NCBI GenBank assembly: GCA_964526645.1
Contig: CAZGJN010000010.1
Span: forward strand, 33,339-97,338
Direction of reading: 5' to 3'
DNA length: 64,000 nucleotides
Origin: JADJNW01 sp964526645
GTDB lineage: Bacteria > Bacteroidota > Bacteroidia > Chitinophagales > Saprospiraceae
Shown: one piece after another, positions 9,042-17,875 of the stretch
How the letters are laid out: the number at the start of each line of letters is the position of its first letter
Numbering within the stretch: the stretch's first letter is position 1
Program-made: the position numbers and the translations under genes
The notes under the pieces: model-generated
Database searches by the model: none
What the model was told of the DNA's origin: nothing
Seen by the model: the letters and a program-made list of their open reading frames with translations, nothing else

Positions 9042-10802
9042 GTGAAAACAACATTCAAAATTCCACTTTTGCTAAGCTTGCTGGCGCTCATCGGCTGGAC
9101 AAGCGTTGATTTGTACCTCCGCAGCCGAACGGAATTGCTATGGGGCTTTCGACCGCTCTTGCTATTTGCAGCGCTATGGGCTGCCTGGGTGCTGCTGCGG
9201 CGCAAAAGCCTCTGGGGCACGTCTTTTCAGCGGAAGAACTTGGGCTTGGCTACGCTCGGCGGCGTATTGCTCGGTTTGGGCTTTCCGGGCTGGGTGCCGC
9301 TACCTTTTTTGATGCTGATTGCCTTTGTGCCGCTGTTACACCTTGAAAAAAGGATTGTACAACAGGCTGAAAAACCTGCCGTGGGTGCTGTTTTCAAATA
9401 CACTTTTCACGCTTTTGTCATTTGGAATATCCTGAGCACCTTCTGGATTGCCAATAGTGCACTGGTGGCGGGCGTTTTTGCGATCTGGGTGAATAGCGCG
9501 CTGATGACCCTGCCCTTCCTGCTGTACCACCAAACGCATCGCTTCATGCCTCGTTTGGGCTTCACCCCACTAATTGCCTATTGGCTGACTTTTGAATACC
9601 TGCATTACCATTGGGCGCTCAATTATCCCTGGCTTACACTGGGCAATGCATTTGCTCAGTTTCCTGCCTGGGTGCAATGGTACGAGTGGACAGGTGTTTT
9701 TGGCGGATCTTTGTGGATTCTGCTCGTTAATATATTAATCTTTAAGGTCATAGAAAAAAATAACCAGAAGCAGTTGATTCAATTGAGTGTTTTGATCCTC
9801 CTTCCAGTCGCGGTTTCGCTCACGCGCTATTTCACTTTTTCAGAAAAAGGCGATGCGATAGAAGTTGTCGTAGTACAACCGAATTATGAGCCACATTATG
9901 AGGAGCCGCTGATCTCAGAAGCAGCGAAATTGCAGCATTGCATAGACCTTGCTTCTACAAAAATTTCTCAGCATACAGCTTATTTGGTTTTCCCCGAAAC
10001 GGTTTTTGGATTTGCAGAAACGCATCAACTATCGCAATACGAGTCGTTCCTGCGCCTGCGCGAATGGATACAACAATACCCAAAGCTGAAGATCGTCACA
10101 GGACTGAGTGCCTACCGTATTTTTGAACCAAACGAGCCACTGACGCCTGCCACCCGAACCGACACAAGCCGAACCGGAGAAGTGATTCATTATGAAATGT
10201 TTAATGCGGCGGTGCAATTGGATGGTAAAAGTGATGAAGTGCCGTTGCACAAAAAATCAAAATTGGTACCCGGCCCCGAAAGCTTTCCTTTCCAACGTAT
10301 TTTATTTTTTTTAAAGCCTGTTGTAGCCTATTTTGGCGGGACGACCGCAGGATTGGGCAAAGAGCAACAACCCGCTGTGTTCAAAAGCGAAACAGGGCAA
10401 GTCGCTCCACTTATCTGCTATGAGTCGGTGTTTGGAGAATACCTCACTTTTTTTGTTCGCAAGGGGGCGCAAGCTTTTTTTATTATGACCAACGACGGTT
10501 GGTGGGATCGCACACCGGGGCATCGCCAGCATTTGTATTTTGCTTCGCTGCGTGCCATCGAGACGCGCCGGAGCATCGCAAGGGCTGCCAATACGGGTAT
10601 TTCTGCCTTTATCAACCAAAGAGGTGATATTTTGCAAAGCTCGAAGTATGAGGAGGCGATTGCTCTACAATCAAGGATTTATCTGAATACGGCTGCTACT
10701 TTTTATACCCGCTGGGGGGATCTATTGGCGCGTTTGTCGCTTTTTGCAAGCATTATTTTTGCACTGAATACCTTTGTGCGAAGCATCGTGAAAAAAAAAT
10801 AA
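9042..10802 (+). CDS. lnt: Apolipoprotein N-acyltransferase
   Basis: About 586 residues from a GTG at 9042 (VKTTFKIPLL); a TTG 9 bp upstream is the alternative. Six to seven N-terminal membrane helices precede a nitrilase-fold domain. The catalytic Glu-Lys-Cys triad is visible: E319 in FPETVF, K405 in LHKKSKLVPGPE, and C459 in LICYESVFGEY. The enzyme adds the third acyl chain to lipoproteins at the outer face of the inner membrane. GAQAFFIMTNDGWW and HLYFASLRAIETRRSIARAANTG are typical late motifs. It stands alone after the MBL gene. Confidence 0.96.
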   Translation: MKTTFKIPLLLSLLALIGWTSVDLYLRSRTELLWGFRPLLLFAALWAAWVLLRRKSLWGTSFQRKNLGLATLGGVLLGLGFPGWVPLPFLMLIAFVPLLHLEKRIVQQAEKPAVGAVFKYTFHAFVIWNILSTFWIANSALVAGVFAIWVNSALMTLPFLLYHQTHRFMPRLGFTPLIAYWLTFEYLHYHWALNYPWLTLGNAFAQFPAWVQWYEWTGVFGGSLWILLVNILIFKVIEKNNQKQLIQLSVLILLPVAVSLTRYFTFSEKGDAIEVVVVQPNYEPHYEEPLISEAAKLQHCIDLASTKISQHTAYLVFPETVFGFAETHQLSQYESFLRLREWIQQYPKLKIVTGLSAYRIFEPNEPLTPATRTDTSRTGEVIHYEMFNAAVQLDGKSDEVPLHKKSKLVPGPESFPFQRILFFLKPVVAYFGGTTAGLGKEQQPAVFKSETGQVAPLICYESVFGEYLTFFVRKGAQAFFIMTNDGWWDRTPGHRQHLYFASLRAIETRRSIARAANTGISAFINQRGDILQSSKYEEAIALQSRIYLNTAATFYTRWGDLLARLSLFASIIFALNTFVRSIVKKK

Positions 10803-10955
10803 TGATGCCTAAGTTTATTCGAAATAAGAGGAAATAGAATCAAATTAATTTGATTTTTTGGTATAACTACCTTGATTATGTTTAGCTAAGTGAAGGGATT
10901 TAAATTTTTAAATAAATAAAAATTAGTTTTAATATTTTTTAAAACCATAAACAAA

Positions 10956-11598
10956 ATGAAAAAAATAAACATTTAAATTTATCATTATTTTTAGCTGCTT
11001 TATTTATTATTGTTTCTTGTTCTGAACTTCGATATGATGCCTCAGAAGAGGCAAATAATATAGAAGCTCGCCAAAATTTAATTTGCTTTTGATTAAAAAT
11101 GTATCAGAAAGCATTTATTTTAGAAATATTGCAAGTAATAGTAAAAACTTTTTAGACACAATTGCTATTGGTCTGAATTCAATTAATCGAGATTCACTAA
11201 ATGCTGAGAATAGTATCGAATTGCTTAATATTAACGAACAGCAAATCCAGCTCCGTAATGATTTTATAACAATACAAATGGAAAATCTTTTATTGGCTTT
11301 TCCTGAGATATTGAGTATTCCACAAGAAGATCTTTCTGGTTTTTTTGAGGAAGTCTCGAATTATCGAGCGGGTGATTTATTCCTAATTCCAAGTTGTCAA
11401 AGTGATTTCAATAAAGATATTAAGAGAATTCATAAAAATTATGATAGGGCGATTGCAACTTGTGTCGCAATTTCTATTATTGGAGGGGGTGTGGCTACGC
11501 CTTGTTTTGTCGCTGCCGTTACATATGCGATAGTTGATACTGCTAATGCAATTGATTCATATAGCCTTTGTTGCAGTACTCCTGGTAGTGGCTGCTAA
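10956..11598 (+). pseudogene. Lipoprotein gene broken by two single-base frameshifts
   Basis: An ATG at 10956 followed by seven A's reads into a stop after six codons. One added A would give MKKNKHLNLSLFLAALF and a lipobox IIVSC, a good lipoprotein signal. That frame continues (SELRYDASEEANNIE) to a TGA near 11092. The body resumes in the next frame from about 11083 (LLLIKNVSES) and runs to 11598. Both breaks are a missing single base in or beside A/T runs. The C-terminal part has a hydrophobic segment (AISIIGGGVATPCFVAAVTY) and ends with several Cys (CCSTPGSGC). No known domain. It may be a pseudogene or carry sequencing errors. The region is more AT-rich than its neighbours. Confidence 0.65.
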
Positions 11599-11612
11599 TA
11601 AAATCCTGTCAC

Positions 11613-11963
11613 ATGGAAGCTCAATTTGATGTATTTCTTTTATTTTTATGTTTACTGTTTTTTATTTTTCTATTTCAGCTATTTACTGACCTAAAGAAAA
11701 ATGAAGACAAGGAATATAGAATTCGTACCATTATCTTCTATGCGATATTACTTGGCTTTATAGTATTGGTTTATTTTATAAAAGACACGACCACGATTCT
11801 ATTACTTGGGCTTGTATCAGCCATAATATCTTTTTTTGTACGCCGCAAGTATATTCTCGAAACGATCAGTCAAATCAAGAAAGATAAACCAAGATTATTG
11901 CAAGTTGTAATAAACTTTATTCTTATACTGCTTGTACTGCTTTATTGTTTAAAAATACTTTAG
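11613..11963 (+). CDS. Small integral membrane protein of unknown function
   Basis: 116 residues with about four predicted membrane helices: 8-25 (LLFLCLLFFIFLFQLF), 42-60, 63-80 and 98-115. Short basic/acidic loops (LKKNEDKEYRIR and VRRKYILETISQIKKDK) separate them. It begins 14 bp after the broken lipoprotein gene and shares its AT-rich composition, suggesting the two arrived or decayed together. I do not recognise a family. Low-complexity Leu/Ile/Phe content means membrane prediction is the only firm statement. Confidence 0.6.
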   Translation: MEAQFDVFLLFLCLLFFIFLFQLFTDLKKNEDKEYRIRTIIFYAILLGFIVLVYFIKDTTTILLLGLVSAIISFFVRRKYILETISQIKKDKPRLLQVVINFILILLVLLYCLKIL

Positions 11964-12160
11964 CATCGAAGATCGTATTGCAAACTGAGTCTAATTTTTT
12001 ATTGCCAAGTTTTTAGTGTGGCTTGCTTGATTTTGCACGTTTGCGGCTATTTTTGATTCGAAAGACCTATTAAAAAAGCAACTTTGGACTGTACGGAGCC
12101 TAAATCGGTCTATTTTAAGACAATTTGCGTCCTTTCGCTGCATTTTTGATAAAAAGCACC

Positions 12161-12168
12161 TACATTTG
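12161..12168 (+). promoter_or_regulatory. Candidate Bacteroidota -7 box (TACATTTG)
   Basis: TACATTTG matches the TAnnTTTG -7 element of Bacteroidota primary-sigma promoters exactly and lies 22 bp before the ATG at 12190. No TTG element is found at the expected 17-23 bp spacing, so this is only a partial match. Confidence 0.35.
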
Positions 12169-12189
12169 TGGTAAAATTGAAGGAAAAAG

Positions 12190-12495
12190 ATGCACCAGGA
12201 GTATCATTTTATGGCGGATTGCACGCTCCCCAACGAACTGACAGCGGAATTTTTTGAATTGCTACCTTACCAAGATAACGTGGTAAATAAATACCTGGCG
12301 AAAGGTAAACTGATCAATTATGCTTTTTCTGTGGATAGCGGCAAACTCTGGGCGGTGTTCAGCGCCAGTTCTGCTATGGAGGTTTTCGAGCTGCTTCGGG
12401 AGTTCCCCCTCACACAGTTTATGGAAGTAGAGGTGAATTTGCTCTCCTCCTATAGCACGCTCAGTGTGGGTGCGCCGCATTTTTCGCTGAACTAA
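12190..12495 (+). CDS. Small conserved protein, possible ferredoxin-like (muconolactone isomerase-like) fold
   Basis: 101 residues, soluble. The pattern (LAKGKLINYAFSVDSGKLWAVFSASSAMEVFELLREFPLTQFMEVEVNLL, here described by its parts LWAVFSA and VFELLREFPL) alternates strands and helices like the dimeric alpha/beta barrel of the muconolactone isomerase/YciI superfamily. Proteins of this kind in Bacteroidota have no assigned substrate. It is a monocistronic gene with a candidate -7 box 22 bp upstream. The function is unknown. Confidence 0.6.
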   Translation: MHQEYHFMADCTLPNELTAEFFELLPYQDNVVNKYLAKGKLINYAFSVDSGKLWAVFSASSAMEVFELLREFPLTQFMEVEVNLLSSYSTLSVGAPHFSLN

Positions 12496-12553
12496 TAACC
12501 CAGCGCACAAACAGGTTGATTTCCACTTTGCGATTTCAGCTCAAACTTGATCT

Positions 12554-12946
12554 TTAATTGACCTTGCTTTTCTTTGCTTCGGTTTTGCTTCGGGTTTTCA
12601 TGGCTTTGTCACCTGCTTTCACTGCTCGGTCTTCGGCTCTTTTAGCGCGTTTTTCTGCTTTGATGGCTTCCGCTCTGGCGCGAGCTGCGCGTTCCTTGGC
12701 TTCGGCGGCTTTGCGTTCTTTTTTGGAGGCTTTCACTTCTGATTTAGCATCTTTGTGCGCTACCTTCAGGGCTTTTTTCTCTTGCGCTGCTTCCGTTTGG
12801 GCATCCGCCTCTTTCTTTTTGAATAGCGAGAAGGGCTTTTTCTCCGCAGTTGACTCTTTGGCGGCTTGAGCTTTCGAAGTGTTTGAAAATGAAGAAATTA
12901 CAAATAAAAAAACAAATGCAGCAAAAATTTGATAGTAGCTACGCAT
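12554..12946 (-). CDS. Exported Ala/Lys/Glu-rich protein of unknown function
   Basis: Start chosen at the ATG at 12946 (MRSYYQIFAA), which gives a signal peptide ending around SFSNTSKAQA; an upstream in-frame ATG at 12973 (MKFFKSE) is possible. The mature protein, about 105 residues, is almost entirely Ala, Lys, Glu and Arg and is predicted to form one long charged helix or coiled coil (KKERKAAEAKERAARARAE). It contains no conserved domain. Such proteins could tether or space envelope layers, but that is only a guess. The antisense frame is also open because of the biased composition, but lacks any signal. Confidence 0.6.
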   Translation of the reverse strand: MRSYYQIFAAFVFLFVISSFSNTSKAQAAKESTAEKKPFSLFKKKEADAQTEAAQEKKALKVAHKDAKSEVKASKKERKAAEAKERAARARAEAIKAEKRAKRAEDRAVKAGDKAMKTRSKTEAKKSKVN

Positions 12947-13104
12947 AGTTGTTTCGGATTTAAAAAATTTCACTCTAAAACGGTGCTACCGCCATTTTTA
13001 ATATGTGGATAGGAACAGAAATTCGGATAAGCGGGACTTTTTTGATCGCGCAATAACGACGGTTTACTCCAAAAAATAACCTAAGGCAAAGGCTACCATT
13101 TAGG

Positions 13105-13497
13105 TCATTCGCGTAGCTCGGTTTTCTGCTGCCATTCCTCGATGGGGTAAAATTTCATAGAAATAGAGTTGACACAGTGGCGGGTATTTTTAGCTGTAAA
13201 CCTTTCACCGACAAACACATGCCCCAAATGCCCGCCGCAGGTGGCACATAAAATCTCTGTGCGCCTGCCATCGGCATCGCGCTCACGCCTGACCGCGCCA
13301 GGGATCTCATCATCAAAACTGGGCCAGCCGCAGAAGGATTCAAATTTATCCTCTGAGCGATACAAAGGAGTTTCGCATTGGCGGCATACATAAATCCCTT
13401 GGGCTTTATTGTCTGTGTATTCACCGGTGAACGGTCGTTCAGTGCCTTTGTGCAATATGACGCGCGCCTCTTCGGGCGTAAGTGGATTCATTTTCAT
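13105..13497 (-). CDS. msrB: Peptide-methionine (R)-S-oxide reductase
   Basis: 130 residues covering the full MsrB domain. Zinc is held by two CxxC pairs (C38/C41 in VCRQCETPL and C84/C87 in CATCGGHLGHVF). The catalytic Cys is C108 in RHCVNSISM. FCGWPSFDDEI is the conserved substrate-pocket motif and carries a possible resolving Cys, C56. The enzyme reduces the R-epimer of methionine sulfoxide in proteins, using thioredoxin. There is no signal peptide, so it is cytoplasmic. The MsrA partner is not in the window. Confidence 0.96.
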   Translation of the reverse strand: MKMNPLTPEEARVILHKGTERPFTGEYTDNKAQGIYVCRQCETPLYRSEDKFESFCGWPSFDDEIPGAVRRERDADGRRTEILCATCGGHLGHVFVGERFTAKNTRHCVNSISMKFYPIEEWQQKTELRE

Positions 13498-13596
13498 GCT
13501 TTTTATTTATATGATATTCAATACCATAACACTTCAAGCATGTTGAGGTTGAATAGAAATGCTTTGTGCGCTGTAGAAATTTGCAAAGTGTCGTCC

Positions 13597-13818
13597 TTAC
13601 ATCAGATCAACGATAATGTCATTTTCCCTGAGAATTTCCAATGCTTTTTCCACATTTTCGGCAGGTGTGTATAGTTCTGCTTCTCCGATGCTCGGAAACA
13701 CGGAGTCTCCCTTATTAACAATCAAACTTTCGATGCCGTGTTGTTTCAAAATATCATCAGCGATTCTTGCCTGGTATTCTTCCATCGCCGTAAAAATTAA
13801 TGCCCAGCCTTCTTTCAT
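13597..13818 (-). CDS. DUF2007-like small protein
   Basis: 73 residues matching the short DUF2007 ('putative signal transducing protein') pattern: an N-terminal strand (WALIFTAMEEYQARIADDIL), then GIESLIVNKGDS, then ELYTPAENVEKALEIL. Proteins with this ferredoxin-like fold are often fused to or located near membrane transport or Zn-ribbon proteins, but no biochemical role is established. It lies upstream of msrB on the same strand, with about 100 bp between them. Confidence 0.78.
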   Translation of the reverse strand: MKEGWALIFTAMEEYQARIADDILKQHGIESLIVNKGDSVFPSIGEAELYTPAENVEKALEILRENDIIVDLM

Positions 13819-14011
13819 AAGTCTAATTTTATTGTTCTAAAATAGAATGTTGAAGATCAGCTTGCAATTTAAAAAATCATTGCACATATTGCTATTTATC
13901 ATTGGCTATTAAGCAGTCGAACGGTTTAGTAGTCAATAGTCGAAAGTTTTATTATTATGAAAGTCAGTGATTTATAGCAAGTAAGAGCTGCATTTGTTTT
14001 GTAAAAATGGC

Positions 14012-17000
14012 TTAAAAAAAGAAGCCGCCGCCAAAGGTAAAACGAGTTTGCTGATCATCGCTGCGAAAAACGCCCGCCTGGATGGTTGCAATTTCAAAAG
14101 GCATAAAAAACAAGCCGCCGCCATAAGCATAGTGCCAGGTATCGGAGTCTTCATTTTTTAGCCACACGCGCCCGTGGTCAAACCCGCCGAAAATGCCCAT
14201 AGCAAAGGGCAAAGTACGATTTTCAGAACTAAACAGGCGCAAGCGTAGGTCAATGTTGTTGTAAAAAGACGTTTGCCCGGTGAACCGCTCGCGCCGCACG
14301 CCCCGGAAGTTGGCATTTTCTGTCAAGCCCCCGCCGAGCGTAGCACCCTGATAAAATTCAAATTTGGTATTAAAGTTATGCCAAATGCCCGCTCTGGTAG
14401 CCAACACGAGATTGCCGCTTGGTTCCAACTGTTGGTACAAAGTAAGCGCTGCCTGCAAATAAGGAAAATGTTTATCTGTGTTGTCCAATTGCAATTTCCA
14501 GCCTGCATCCAGTCGCCAACCAATCCCACTGGAAGGGAAAGCCTGGTTATTCACATTTTTTAAATTCATCTGGAAGCGCAGACCGACAAACTCCAAGCCA
14601 TCGAATAATTCAGGATCAAAATCATCGCCGATGGCATCAATGAGACGACCCGGCGTGCGATCAATGCGAATGGATTCAAAAGTAGGTCCCACTGACCATG
14701 AAAAAGCACTGTTGACGCGCCGTAGCAAGGACGGTTCGAGCCGCACCAAGCGCTGCCGCACGCGGTTGTAGTTTTCCTCTAATTCTTCCTCTTGATCGGG
14801 CGTATCGTTGCCAAAGCCATAAAAGTTGATCGCATAAAGCGGTGTATTCACTTCGGTGTTCAACTGGAAATCCCATTTGCCCAGAACATTGATAAACTCC
14901 CCCGTATAGTTGAATCCTATGCCAGATGTAGCCAAGGCATATCTTGCCGAAAAGGTGTGCCGAGCGGCGTAAGGGGCTTTCTTAAAACCATAAGCAGTGT
15001 GTTGCAACAAACCGCCGAGGAGCAGCCCGTCATCAGGATTACCAGCCACAAAAGGCAGTTTGTAGCCGTAATCAAATTCATAATCGTATCCTCTTCGATT
15101 ATAGGTATTCAAATTGGGATCATCCGAGATGCGATTGCGGGTTTCTGCACCGATATTCAGGATCGTTTTTTCGTCCTTTGCGTCGTAAAGGATCGTTTTT
15201 TTGCCTTGCGCATACAACGCCGAGCGATCCGTAAAACTGTCTTCGCCCAAGCCGCCAATTGCCCGAATGAGGATGCCTCTATCGGCAGTACCACTGATTT
15301 CGAAAAAATCATCACCATCCAAGCCATACAAGCGAACTTCGCGGGTATCTTGGGTCAAAAAAGTGCGTTCATATAGTTTTTGCTGCCGCGCTTTGTCTTT
15401 GTTGGTATCAAAAACGGATACACGAGTGCTATCTTCATTCAAGCGTTCTACCACAAAAAGTTCACGCTTGTTCGTTCCTACCACATCCACTGCCTTTGCA
15501 AGCAATTCGTAATGGTTTTGAGCAATTTGAGTCAGATGGTCTCGCCGGAATTTCAACACCTGCATCATCTTTGGCGCATCGCGCTGGTAGATTTCAGGTG
15601 GAAAACTTTCGCGAAAAGCTTTTTCAATCAGCTCATCCGTGAGTTGTTGTTGCAAAAACAGCACTTCTCGCTGCCAATCTTCCCAATTCAATTCATTCAA
15701 AAAAGAATGGTCGAAATATCGGGCGCTCCAGTTTGCCCATTTGATGGTGCGAATATTGCTATTGTACGGTCTTAAAGCGCGGATGGAAGGGGAAAATTGG
15801 CGAATTAGCCCCAGGATTAGCCCATCGTACTTGCTGAAAGCCTGATCGCGGTCGCGTGGCACGGGTCGGTATAGCTTTTGGTCACCTTGTGGGAATTCTG
15901 CCCAGCGCCATTGATCATCGTGGCGATCCCAATCACCGATGAGCATATCGAGCAGGCGTGTCCGAACGGTCCATTGCTGATCCACCTGGGCATTATTATC
16001 CACTGTAATCGCTTCTGCCAGTTCAAGTGTTCCGATAAAATCAGGTGCATTCCCCAAGCTGGGTTCATGGCTCCAGTCTCCTGAAGGGCGCTCTTCCAAA
16101 AGATAAAGTGCGCCGCCGAAGAAGTCGTTATACCTGTCCAGCAAAGGTTGTCGGGGCAGATAAAAAATACCAGGATTTGTATGATAGATGTGGAGCGATT
16201 TGGCAAGCGCCGTCACGGGCAAAGCCGATAAAGGATGCGAAGAACTGAAGTTGTCTTTGACGATGGTGAGGGCGAAGCTTTCATTGAAGGGGTAAGGTAC
16301 CACACGGGTGGCATCTTTGTCCAGAGAGCGAATGGCGTATTGGCGCTTCTGTTTGTCTTGCAAGCGCAGGGAACTGGTTTGATTGCCGCCACCAAGTTTG
16401 ATAGGAACCACGCCACCTTTGAATGCTGAAAGTTTTAATACAGGAACCTTAACTGGAGTAGCATAGGTCGTACGAAAATGATCTCCCCAGAGAAAACGCC
16501 AGAGTGCGCCGCGCTGAAAATCATAAGTGCTTAGAGGCAGTGTAATTTCGCTTTGGAGTGTATCCAATTCAGGAAAATCAGTAGGAACGGCACTAGTAGC
16601 CAAAGGCAGCGCGCCCTTTATTTTTTTCTGGAAAATAAGCGCCCCATCAGGTTGGTCAACAGCATAAAATCTCAGCCAAGCGGTACCATCTTCATAAAAA
16701 TCCAGTTGTGCAAAACCCTGTTGTCCATAGCTGAGCCTACCGTCAGTTTTGAGTCGGGTAGGGTTGCGTTTGGAGCCTGCACCACTTACTATGAAAGATT
16801 GATTGTCTTTTTCGAGGTATTGAAGGCTGTGATCATGCCCGGAAGCGAAGATAAAACTGCCGTTTTTTCGGGCAGAATTGGTCAGAATATCCATCAATTT
16901 TTGGTAATCGGGGTGTGCCATATCCTGGTTGGAGCCGATGGTGGAGCGCAGCAAAGGATACAAAGAACCCACGATAGGCATAGGAATCCAGAGGTTTTTG

Positions 17001-17776
17001 CTCACAGCCGTGAGTGGGAAAATATGGTCGCGCAGGGTGTACTGCCCGCCGTGGGGCCCCTGGGTGTAAGGCGGATGATGCAGCGCAATCACGATATTTT
17101 TATTTCGATTACCTTTGATCACCTCTTCAAAAAACTGCTGGAACACCTTTCGGCTCTTGATATCGCAGCCATCGTTGATTGCTGTTTCGCCTTCCCAGTT
17201 TTCGAGCCACCACTGCGAATCAAGCAAGACTAAAACGAGGTTTTCATTTAATTTTATCTCTACGGGATCACCGCAACCAGGTTTGGGTAGAAAAACATCT
17301 TTTCGATCTAAGTATTCTTCTATGAACTTCCTTTGGCGCTTCAGCCCTTCCAAGCCATAGCCATACCAATCGTGGTTGCCTGCGATAAAAAATACCTTAC
17401 CAGGAAAATCCTTTACTACATCCAATTGCGCCCTCAATCGGTATTCATCCTGCCTTCTCTCCTCAGGCGCGCTTTTGGGAGCCATGCCATTGGGGTAGAT
17501 ATTGTCGCCCAGGAAAATAACGGAGCTGTTTTTAGCGGCATTTTTTAATTGCTTGCTCAACAACGCCAGTGCCTTTGGTATGCTATCAGGTGCTGCTGCA
17601 TTGCCGGCATCGCCAATGAGGTACATGGTGTGGGCAATTTTTTGTGTATCCAGATTTTCCTGAACTTGTATGGGTTGGCTGCCTTTCGGGTATTGCAATT
17701 TATAGTTAGCGCAAGCGGAAAGCAGCATCGTTCCTACGATGGTACCCATAATGCCTTGATAGTGAATAACTCGCAT
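14012..17776 (-). CDS. Lipoprotein with metallophosphoesterase, kinase-like segment and outer-membrane barrel
   Basis: 1254 residues. The N-terminus has a lipobox (LLSAC, Cys22). Residues about 48-380 form a calcineurin-like phosphoesterase: GDAGN (D56), FLGDNIYPNG (D90), AGNHDWY (N133/H134), ALHHPPY (H232/H233) and SGHDHS (H313/H315). Residues about 440-680 carry motifs like secreted CotH/FAM20/HipA-type kinases: a Gly-rich loop (KLGGGNQTSSL), then LLDMLIGDWDRHDDQW (D614-D620) and VPRDRDQAF (D641-D643). Residues about 850-1254 form an Omp85/BamA-like C-terminal barrel ending in FTFGGGFFF. It should sit in the outer membrane with its enzymatic part in the periplasm or at the surface. Phosphoesterase-barrel proteins are known in Bacteroidota; the kinase-like reading is my inference. 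Confidence 0.88.
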   Translation of the reverse strand: MRVIHYQGIMGTIVGTMLLSACANYKLQYPKGSQPIQVQENLDTQKIAHTMYLIGDAGNAAAPDSIPKALALLSKQLKNAAKNSSVIFLGDNIYPNGMAPKSAPEERRQDEYRLRAQLDVVKDFPGKVFFIAGNHDWYGYGLEGLKRQRKFIEEYLDRKDVFLPKPGCGDPVEIKLNENLVLVLLDSQWWLENWEGETAINDGCDIKSRKVFQQFFEEVIKGNRNKNIVIALHHPPYTQGPHGGQYTLRDHIFPLTAVSKNLWIPMPIVGSLYPLLRSTIGSNQDMAHPDYQKLMDILTNSARKNGSFIFASGHDHSLQYLEKDNQSFIVSGAGSKRNPTRLKTDGRLSYGQQGFAQLDFYEDGTAWLRFYAVDQPDGALIFQKKIKGALPLATSAVPTDFPELDTLQSEITLPLSTYDFQRGALWRFLWGDHFRTTYATPVKVPVLKLSAFKGGVVPIKLGGGNQTSSLRLQDKQKRQYAIRSLDKDATRVVPYPFNESFALTIVKDNFSSSHPLSALPVTALAKSLHIYHTNPGIFYLPRQPLLDRYNDFFGGALYLLEERPSGDWSHEPSLGNAPDFIGTLELAEAITVDNNAQVDQQWTVRTRLLDMLIGDWDRHDDQWRWAEFPQGDQKLYRPVPRDRDQAFSKYDGLILGLIRQFSPSIRALRPYNSNIRTIKWANWSARYFDHSFLNELNWEDWQREVLFLQQQLTDELIEKAFRESFPPEIYQRDAPKMMQVLKFRRDHLTQIAQNHYELLAKAVDVVGTNKRELFVVERLNEDSTRVSVFDTNKDKARQQKLYERTFLTQDTREVRLYGLDGDDFFEISGTADRGILIRAIGGLGEDSFTDRSALYAQGKKTILYDAKDEKTILNIGAETRNRISDDPNLNTYNRRGYDYEFDYGYKLPFVAGNPDDGLLLGGLLQHTAYGFKKAPYAARHTFSARYALATSGIGFNYTGEFINVLGKWDFQLNTEVNTPLYAINFYGFGNDTPDQEEELEENYNRVRQRLVRLEPSLLRRVNSAFSWSVGPTFESIRIDRTPGRLIDAIGDDFDPELFDGLEFVGLRFQMNLKNVNNQAFPSSGIGWRLDAGWKLQLDNTDKHFPYLQAALTLYQQLEPSGNLVLATRAGIWHNFNTKFEFYQGATLGGGLTENANFRGVRRERFTGQTSFYNNIDLRLRLFSSENRTLPFAMGIFGGFDHGRVWLKNEDSDTWHYAYGGGLFFMPFEIATIQAGVFRSDDQQTRFTFGGGFFF

Positions 17777-17875
17777 GGATGTTCTTTGTACTAAAATTAG
17801 AAAACATCCGACAATAACAATGTGTTTTGCGGGAAAATGACTTTTCGGTTTAACAAACTTTGTGAAGGATGCTTT

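Noticed and set aside
12558..12869. Plus-strand frame opposite the Ala/Lys/Glu-rich gene
   Set aside because: It mirrors the biased codons of the minus-strand gene, which has a signal peptide.
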